Part shown: positions 6,909 to 10,380 of the stretch, in pieces | Layout: each line of letters opens with the position of its first letter | Numbering within the stretch: the first letter of the stretch is position 1 | Origin: an uncultured Veillonella sp. | GTDB taxonomy: Bacteria; Bacillota; Negativicutes; Veillonellales; Veillonellaceae | NCBI GenBank assembly: GCA_902477915.1 | Contig: CABSJA010000052.1 | Coordinates: 1 to 10,380, forward strand | DNA length: 10,380 nt | Direction: 5' to 3' | Notes under the pieces: model-generated | Told to the model about the DNA's origin: nothing | Database searches by the model: none | The model's input: the letters and a program-made list of their open reading frames with translations, nothing else | Position numbers and translations under genes: made by a program

Positions 6909-6935
6909 TTTTATACATATTTTGTGTATTTTTAT
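6909..6935 (-). repeat. 27-bp direct repeat, promoter-proximal copy (candidate ArgR operator)
   Basis: This copy matches the one at 6979-7005 at 24 of 27 positions. It holds the inverted half-sites ATACA (6913-6917) and TGTAT (6925-6929) with 7 bp between. It lies just downstream of the expected transcription start of the arg operon. Further ATACA/TGTAT half-sites are at 6893-6903, separated by 1 bp. Position, symmetry and AT-rich content fit an arginine-repressor (ArgR/AhrC) box, but the match to the classical TGAAT-N4-ATTCA core is only partial. Confidence 0.6.
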
Positions 6936-6948
6936 AACTCATGTACGT

Positions 6949-6977
6949 ATTATAATACTATTGCTCGTATTATTCAA
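6949..6977 (-). promoter_or_regulatory. Main promoter of the arg operon
   Basis: On the minus strand, TTGAAT (6972-6977) is followed after exactly 17 bp by a perfect TATAAT (6949-6954). The -10 lies within the 12-bp palindrome GTATTATAATAC (6947-6958). A start near 6942 gives a 5' leader of about 65 nt before the M20D ATG. It is the best promoter in the window. The two 27-bp repeats sit directly on either side of it, one abutting the -35 and one just past the start site. Confidence 0.8.
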
Positions 6978-6978
6978 G

Positions 6979-7005
6979 TTTTATACATAATTATTGTATT
7001 TTTAT
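6979..7005 (-). repeat. 27-bp direct repeat, promoter-distal copy (candidate ArgR operator)
   Basis: This copy lies 70 bp from its partner (first base to first base), differing at 3 of 27 positions, and ends 2 bp from the -35 box. The half-sites are ATACA (6983-6987) and TGTAT (6995-6999) with the same 7-bp spacing; the bases that differ all lie in the 7-bp spacer, so the half-sites are fully kept. That is the pattern expected of a protein-binding site conserved by selection. Confidence 0.6.
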
Positions 7006-7163
7006 TTGTCATGCTATGGATTAATTTTTATCATAGTCCTTAAAACTGTAATTTACATGAACTTAATCTGGCATATAAAATACCTAATAAATATATAATT
7101 ATTATTTATATATTGACCTATTTAATCGATATATTTCAAAAAATAATTTGTATAAACACACAA
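7006..7163. other. AT-rich non-coding stretch upstream of the arg promoter
   Basis: Together with the operator-promoter block, this makes a gene-free stretch of about 350 nt between the amidohydrolase ATG and the phosphoesterase stop. I see no reading frame with a ribosome binding site on either strand. It contains an AT-only imperfect palindrome (7089-7113) and a 15-bp motif at 7125-7139 that recurs at 1361-1375. Nothing here supports a small RNA or riboswitch with confidence. Confidence 0.5.
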
Positions 7164-7193
7164 AAAAGACACCTCCCAAGGAAGGTGTCTTTT
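7164..7193 (-). terminator. Rho-independent terminator of the phosphoesterase gene
   Basis: Perfect 11-bp stem AAAAGACACCT (7183-7193 on the minus strand) / AGGTGTCTTTT with an 8-nt loop, followed on the minus strand by TTTTTTG. It lies 36 nt after the stop codon of the gene at 7230-8552 and insulates the arg operon from that gene. The plus-strand side is also U-rich, so it could work in both directions, although no plus-strand transcript is evident. Confidence 0.92.
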
Positions 7194-7241
7194 GCTTTTA
7201 TATTCTTATGCTTTTGTACTCTTATGCTTTTATTTCTCTAT
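7194..7241 (-). repeat. Imperfect 16-bp tandem repeat, three copies, across the stop codon
   Basis: Three copies with period 16 begin at 7194, 7210 and 7226 (plus-strand unit starts GCTTTT). Copies 1 and 2 match at 14 of 16 positions; copy 3 matches copy 1 at 12 of 16. The third copy contains the phosphoesterase stop (7230-7232) and its last codons; the other two fill the gap to the terminator stem. This suggests local slippage duplication of the gene end. Confidence 0.6.
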
Positions 7242-8552
7242 AACTGACTCATCCAGCTGTGTACCATCAGGTAAGAAAGCTTTTACAATCAATTTATTTG
7301 GTGTAACAGTCATCGTCATATAGTTATTCTTTTCACGATCTGGTGCTACATACACATCTAAAGGATGTTCTTTCCATATAGGACGACCCGTATTACCAGC
7401 AATTCCAGTAAGGATATATAGAGGGCCAGATGGATCACGGTCAAAGTGACGCACATGACCGCGATTTCGATAGGAATGTAAATGCGCAGACAGTACTAAG
7501 TCTACATTAAACTCATCGAAGATTGGCATAAATAATACGCCTTCGTCATCAAAGCCAACAGCTCTACTTCCACCAGGTCCCTCAAAGGCATATTGGAATG
7601 GATCTCTATGCATAAGAACTACGGTCCATTTTTTCGTATTAGCTGCTAAATCTTGACGTAACCATTGAACTTGTACATCGTACAAATCTGGATGATGCGT
7701 ATCATGATTGTCCTCATGATTACTTTCATATAACATCGTATCTAATACAACATAATGTACATCGCCAAAATCGTAAGAATAATACCGGCGATTGAATGTT
7801 TCATTTCCGTTAGGTGGTACTGCAAAATAATTCAAATATGCATAAGGCTCGCGCATTTTCCAATCTAATGTATACATCTCATGATTGCCCAAAGTCGTTG
7901 CTAACGGCACATTAGCACTTAACGGTTTAATAGAGTTAAGCCATGTACGCCATTGATATGATTGCTCCCCATTATCTACAAGGTCGCCCATACCAATATA
8001 CAGAGCAGTCCTAGGGTTGCGTAGTGCTGAGCTCTTTACAATCTCTTCCCACTGAGAATAATCCGCCGACTGCGAATCGGGATAGATGAGTACATCATAT
8101 ACACTAGCACCAGCCGTTTCCAGACTATACCAATCACTACGACGATCTGCACCGTAACCTACGCGATATTCATATTTAGTATTAGGTGTTAACCCTGTCA
8201 ATGTAGCCTCGTGAATATAAGTTGTACTGCCATCATCGGTAAAAGCTTTGTCTGTAGCATTTATGTTTTGTGTATTATCAGTCCCCTCTTGGCGATATTC
8301 TATAATCGCATCAGGTTCACTACTATCAGATTGCCACATAATGGTACGGCTTGTGCTATTATCTTTAGCGACAATTTGCCGAATATAACGGCTTTCAGAA
8401 TCGAGAAGCGGTTTAATCTCTTGGCCACTTACAACAGCAGCTGTTCTAGCTATACGACTGTGTATAGCATCTCGATATGTATATCCACCTACAGAAATAG
8501 CTACTACAGATACAATAGCTACAATTGTTTTTAATAGTTTACTTTTATTCAT
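7230..8552 (-). CDS. Exported or membrane-anchored metallophosphoesterase with PAP-type N-terminal domain
   Basis: A 440-aa calcineurin-like phosphoesterase. Residues 1-8 are basic (MNKSKLLK), and 9-24 form a hydrophobic segment without a clear cleavage or lipobox site, so it is probably anchored outside the cytoplasmic membrane. Residues about 52-146 resemble the fibronectin-like N-terminal domain of purple acid phosphatases (RTIMWQS, LTGLTPNTKYEYRV). The catalytic domain follows with Asp159 in PDSQ, GDLVDNG with Asp190, GNHE at 222-225, LMHR with His315, and SAHLHSYRNRG with His357 and His359. The GDxxY tyrosine of true purple enzymes is absent (GDLVD), so an ordinary dimetal phosphatase or phosphodiesterase is likely. 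Substrate unknown. A His/Asp-rich loop lies at 278-289. The ATG at 8550-8552 follows AAGGA (8558-8562). It is apparently monocistronic, with its own promoter and terminator. Confidence 0.9.
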   Translation of the reverse strand: MNKSKLLKTIVAIVSVVAISVGGYTYRDAIHSRIARTAAVVSGQEIKPLLDSESRYIRQIVAKDNSTSRTIMWQSDSSEPDAIIEYRQEGTDNTQNINATDKAFTDDGSTTYIHEATLTGLTPNTKYEYRVGYGADRRSDWYSLETAGASVYDVLIYPDSQSADYSQWEEIVKSSALRNPRTALYIGMGDLVDNGEQSYQWRTWLNSIKPLSANVPLATTLGNHEMYTLDWKMREPYAYLNYFAVPPNGNETFNRRYYSYDFGDVHYVVLDTMLYESNHEDNHDTHHPDLYDVQVQWLRQDLAANTKKWTVVLMHRDPFQYAFEGPGGSRAVGFDDEGVLFMPIFDEFNVDLVLSAHLHSYRNRGHVRHFDRDPSGPLYILTGIAGNTGRPIWKEHPLDVYVAPDREKNNYMTMTVTPNKLIVKAFLPDGTQLDESVIEK

Positions 8553-8596
8553 ATAGTTCCTTTATGTAAATATATATTAAGTACTAATATGAACAC

Positions 8597-8627
8597 ATTA
8601 TAAAACTTAAACTTAACTTTAAGTCAA
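8597..8627 (-). promoter_or_regulatory. Candidate promoter of the phosphoesterase gene with hexamer repeats
   Basis: On the minus strand, TTGACT (8622-8627) precedes a perfect TATAAT (8597-8602), with a long 19-bp spacer. The spacer is built from three head-to-tail hexamers, TTAAAG-TTAAGT-TTAAGT. The first two form a dyad, ACTTAA-N2-TTAAGT (8611-8624). A stretched spacer filled with repeats fits a promoter that depends on a regulator. It starts 12 bp after the stop of the upstream gene, which has no terminator of its own. Confidence 0.5.
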
Positions 8628-8638
8628 ATAAGATTTTT

Positions 8639-9103
8639 CTATACGTCTTGAACATCGACTTTTCTATATCTAGCGGAAATACATCCCAACATATTTAATT
8701 GTGGTATATTCCATTCATTAGGTAAATAGATATCACAGGTAAGCTCATCGCCTATAGAGTTGTTAGCTATAAATTGATAGCGCCCTAACTCTTCATTGCT
8801 GCATACTCTTTCAAGCTGATTTAAAGTAGTGGCACCCCAAAATCGACTAAATTCCGTCCAAATAGTTTCTGCATCAGCTTGAGATAACTCAACCTGTAAT
8901 CTATATTTTATGCCAACTTTGCAGCGTTTTTTTAAGCCCTTTTCATCAGCACTACAAACCTTTGTCGAACCCTTTTCAAAAGACCATTCTAGGCCATCTA
9001 ATGATTGAACTTCGGTGGAAATAATATCTTTAAATTTTGAAAAGTCTCCGAGAAAATGTTTACACGCTACCTCGAATGTATCCAATTTATCTACATTGCT
9101 CAA
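8639..9103 (-). CDS. Hypothetical protein, 154 aa, TTG start
   Basis: I do not recognise the family. The product is mixed-charge and apparently soluble, with no signal peptide, lipobox or membrane segment. It has four cysteines spread through it plus others near the C-terminus, a lysine-rich part around 58-64 (KGLKKRC), a central VELSQADAETIWTEFSRFWG stretch that looks helical, and a C-terminal part that looks like beta strands (ELTCDIYLPNEW, SARYRKVDV). The only usable start is TTG at 9101-9103: in-frame stops lie just upstream, no ATG occurs until late in the protein, and AGGGG sits 9 nt before the TTG. It begins 32 nt after the carbonic anhydrase stop and is probably co-transcribed with it. 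A weak TTG start suggests low expression. Confidence 0.72.
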   Translation of the reverse strand: MSNVDKLDTFEVACKHFLGDFSKFKDIISTEVQSLDGLEWSFEKGSTKVCSADEKGLKKRCKVGIKYRLQVELSQADAETIWTEFSRFWGATTLNQLERVCSNEELGRYQFIANNSIGDELTCDIYLPNEWNIPQLNMLGCISARYRKVDVQDV

Positions 9104-9135
9104 TTCACAATACCCCTATTAAAAAGATTTATCTA

Positions 9136-9723
9136 TTATTTTTCGTAATATTGTTTCATTTGTGTATAGCCATTAACGATGACTTCAATTTCACCTGTTC
9201 TAGGATGGAAGATAAGACCGTGAATAGGCACGTCTTTTGGAATTAATGGGTTCATACGCAATTCGTCTACCGTATCTTCTACATTTTCAGCAGGATGTGT
9301 AAAGCCATCAGCCCAGCGTTCCATTTCTTTTCGAACCATGTGAATCGCTTCTGGCGCAATGCCGCGAGCCAACATTTTTTCTGTTAAATCTTTTGCAGTA
9401 GTTTTTGCCATACCACATTCATGGTGACCAATGATAAAGATTTCATTGACACCAAGTTCATAGATACAAACTAGTAAACTACGTACAACACCATCAAAAG
9501 GACCTGTAATACAGTTACCTGCAGTTTTTACGATTTTCGCTTCACCGCGGCCAATATCCATGGAATCTTCTAAGAAGTTTACAAGGCGCGTATCCATACA
9601 CGTAACAATAGCCATTTCACGACTTGGCATTTTACTGCACTTTGTATCTGTTTCTACGTAACCTGTATTTTGATCTTCTACATATTCACGATTATGGGCT
9701 AAAATATCTTCTAATAAACTCAT
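9136..9723 (-). CDS. Beta-class carbonic anhydrase
   Basis: Cytoplasmic zinc enzyme that interconverts CO2 and bicarbonate. In its 195 residues the zinc site is complete: CMDTR at 42-46 gives Cys42 and the Asp44-Arg46 pair, and GHHECGM at 99-105 gives His100 and Cys103. KTAGN at 66-70 and the FIIGHHECG strand are typical of the compact prokaryotic beta clade, and the length fits it. Bicarbonate supply would serve carboxylases and carbamoyl-phosphate synthesis, but no carboxylase lies beside it. The ATG at 9721-9723 follows a perfect AGGAGG; an upstream TTG extension of 13 codons would run through a terminator hairpin and is rejected. The leader is unusual: an extended -10 promoter in a dyad, then an intrinsic terminator just before the ribosome binding site. 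The unknown gene at 8639 follows after 32 nt. Confidence 0.94.
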   Translation of the reverse strand: MSLLEDILAHNREYVEDQNTGYVETDTKCSKMPSREMAIVTCMDTRLVNFLEDSMDIGRGEAKIVKTAGNCITGPFDGVVRSLLVCIYELGVNEIFIIGHHECGMAKTTAKDLTEKMLARGIAPEAIHMVRKEMERWADGFTHPAENVEDTVDELRMNPLIPKDVPIHGLIFHPRTGEIEVIVNGYTQMKQYYEK

Positions 9724-9727
9724 AGTA

Positions 9728-9733
9728 CCTCCT
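9728..9733 (-). promoter_or_regulatory. Carbonic anhydrase ribosome binding site (decides start)
   Basis: Full AGGAGG on the minus strand, 4 nt before the ATG at 9721-9723. It lies only 9 nt beyond the terminator stem, so the terminator's U-run and this site are almost continuous. Confidence 0.85.
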
Positions 9734-9742
9734 ATATAAAAA

Positions 9743-9767
9743 AGACCTTGGCATACAACCAAGGTCT
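9743..9767 (-). terminator. Intrinsic terminator in the carbonic anhydrase leader (attenuator-like)
   Basis: Perfect 9-bp stem AGACCTTGG / CCAAGGTCT with a 7-nt loop, followed on the minus strand by a run of six T (9738-9743, the first closing the stem). The stem ends 19 nt before the carbonic anhydrase ATG. It could end transcription coming from ilvN. However, there is no room for another promoter between it and the gene, so every carbonic anhydrase transcript I can propose must pass it. I see no clear competing antiterminator fold in the short leader. Confidence 0.8.
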
Positions 9768-9782
9768 CTATATTAATAATGG

Positions 9783-9808
9783 TCGATATAAATATTATAT
9801 CATATCGA
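9783..9808 (-). promoter_or_regulatory. Extended -10 promoter of carbonic anhydrase inside a 26-bp dyad
   Basis: The minus strand reads TG-A-TATAAT (9794-9802), an extended -10; no good -35 is present, which is common for this promoter type. Perfect 7-bp arms TCGATAT (9783-9789) and ATATCGA (9802-9808) flank it symmetrically. The dyad centre lies within 1 bp of the -10 centre. A dimeric regulator bound here would block polymerase. The expected start near 9787 gives a leader of about 64 nt that carries the terminator. Confidence 0.6.
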
Positions 9809-9886
9809 GTTGTACACGTTTTAAATCACTAGCAAGCTTAACGCTATTATTCTCTAAAATAGATTTATAATAGCTGCAGCTACACC

Positions 9887-10380
9887 TTATCTATCTGGTG
9901 TAGATAACGCTTCAATAGCAACGCTACCACCGCGCACGACTTCAATGCGGTTGACGAACATATCTTTAAATAGTGCAATCATGTCATTATTTTTAGATAC
10001 TGTTTTAACACATTGTACGAGAACAGACTTACGATTGTAATCCACAACTAATAAATCAAAGGTTTGGGCAATGCGGAAGATTTCTTGCTTATCCGCTTCT
10101 TTACAGCTATTAACCTTGATAAATAGTAATTCTTTTTTCGTAATCGGCATATCCGTAAAGTCGATAACCTTAATAACCTCTACACTGCGATTGAGTTGTT
10201 TAATAATTTGTTCGTATGTCAAATCATCGCATGTGAGCTCAATGGTCATACGAGACATGGTAGGATCTTCAGTTTCCCCTACTGTCAATGTATCAAGGTT
10301 ATAGTTTTTACCTGCGAAGAGGCCAGAAATTTTAGCCAATACGCCGATTTGGTTTTCTACATACGCTGAAATACAGCGTT
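9887..10380 (-). CDS. ilvN: Acetolactate synthase small (regulatory) subunit IlvN/IlvH (partial, N-terminus outside window)
   Basis: Regulatory subunit of acetohydroxyacid synthase. It binds branched-chain amino acid (usually valine) and sets the activity of the catalytic subunit in valine, leucine and isoleucine synthesis. 163 residues are visible. The N-terminal ACT domain is recognisable: VENQIGVLAKISGLFAGKNYNLDTLTVG followed by the hallmark TEDPTMSRMTI. The C-terminal domain begins near KKELLFIKV. The frame is open to the right edge; the segment before LAKISG is in frame and family-like, so the true start lies outside the window, probably only a few codons away. The catalytic subunit gene would be expected just upstream. 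A 7-bp inverted repeat (TTATCTA / TAGATAA, 9887-9907) spans the stop but has no U-run; the nearest terminator is at 9743-9767. Confidence 0.95.
   Translation of the reverse strand, partial: RCISAYVENQIGVLAKISGLFAGKNYNLDTLTVGETEDPTMSRMTIELTCDDLTYEQIIKQLNRSVEVIKVIDFTDMPITKKELLFIKVNSCKEADKQEIFRIAQTFDLLVVDYNRKSVLVQCVKTVSKNNDMIALFKDMFVNRIEVVRGGSVAIEALSTPDR

Noticed and set aside
7089..7113. AT-only inverted repeat AATATATA-N9-TATATATT
   Set aside because: Low-complexity AT DNA forms such repeats by chance; no terminator, promoter or gene relation could be shown.
8211..8534. Plus-strand frame of 107 codons antisense to the phosphoesterase
   Set aside because: Cys/Ser/Ile/Tyr-rich low-quality composition, no ribosome binding site, and the opposite frame encodes a full motif-bearing enzyme.
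9724..9762. 13-codon N-terminal extension of carbonic anhydrase from an upstream TTG
   Set aside because: It would run through the terminator hairpin and the AGGAGG site that serves the ATG at 9721-9723.
9887..10339. Taking the TTG at 10339 as the start of ilvN
   Set aside because: The frame stays open to the window edge and the upstream residues (SAYVENQIGV) are part of the conserved ACT domain, so this is an internal codon.
1..10380. CRISPR, toxin-antitoxin, defence, prophage or transposon signals
   Set aside because: Looked for regularly spaced repeats, integrase/transposase motifs and small paired genes; none found. The window is mainly core metabolism.

Overview
The window looks like a chromosomal segment of a low-GC, Gram-negative-type Firmicute of the Negativicutes. 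Veillonella is the best guess, from overall protein similarity as I remember it and from AT-rich spacers, but no marker gene here fixes the genus. All convincing genes lie on the minus strand, so the window reads right to left. There is no mobile element, CRISPR array, rRNA or tRNA that I can see. Most of the content is core amino-acid metabolism; the less ordinary material is in the control regions and in a few proteins.

Right end (10380 to 8639): the 3' part of ilvN (acetolactate synthase regulatory subunit) enters from outside. It is followed by a beta-carbonic anhydrase and a 154-residue protein of unknown family that starts with TTG. The carbonic anhydrase leader has an extended -10 promoter inside a 26-bp dyad. 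A complete intrinsic terminator then sits almost against the Shine-Dalgarno, so transcripts starting at the only promoter visible here must read through it to express the gene.

Middle right (8552 to 7164): a membrane-anchored or secreted calcineurin-like metallophosphoesterase with a purple-acid-phosphatase-type N-terminal domain. It has its own promoter with hexamer repeats and its own strong terminator.

Centre (7163 to 1432): an arginine biosynthesis operon in the order M20D amidohydrolase, argF, argC, argB, argD. It starts from a near-consensus promoter (TTGAAT-N17-TATAAT) flanked by two 27-bp direct repeats exactly 70 bp apart, each holding ATACA-N7-TGTAT. This is a strong candidate for an arginine-repressor control region. 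ArgB phosphorylates N-acetylglutamate, ArgC (the short, uncommon type) reduces it, ArgD transaminates it to N-acetylornithine, and ArgF carbamoylates ornithine. No argJ or classical argE is present; the M20D enzyme leading the operon could supply the deacetylation step (inference). ArgF has Gly where an ornithine-binding Asp is expected.

Left end (1293 to 1): a 60-residue single-helix membrane protein with an excellent ribosome binding site closes the region before a strong terminator. A second M20D amidohydrolase, cut by the window edge, follows with no visible promoter of its own.
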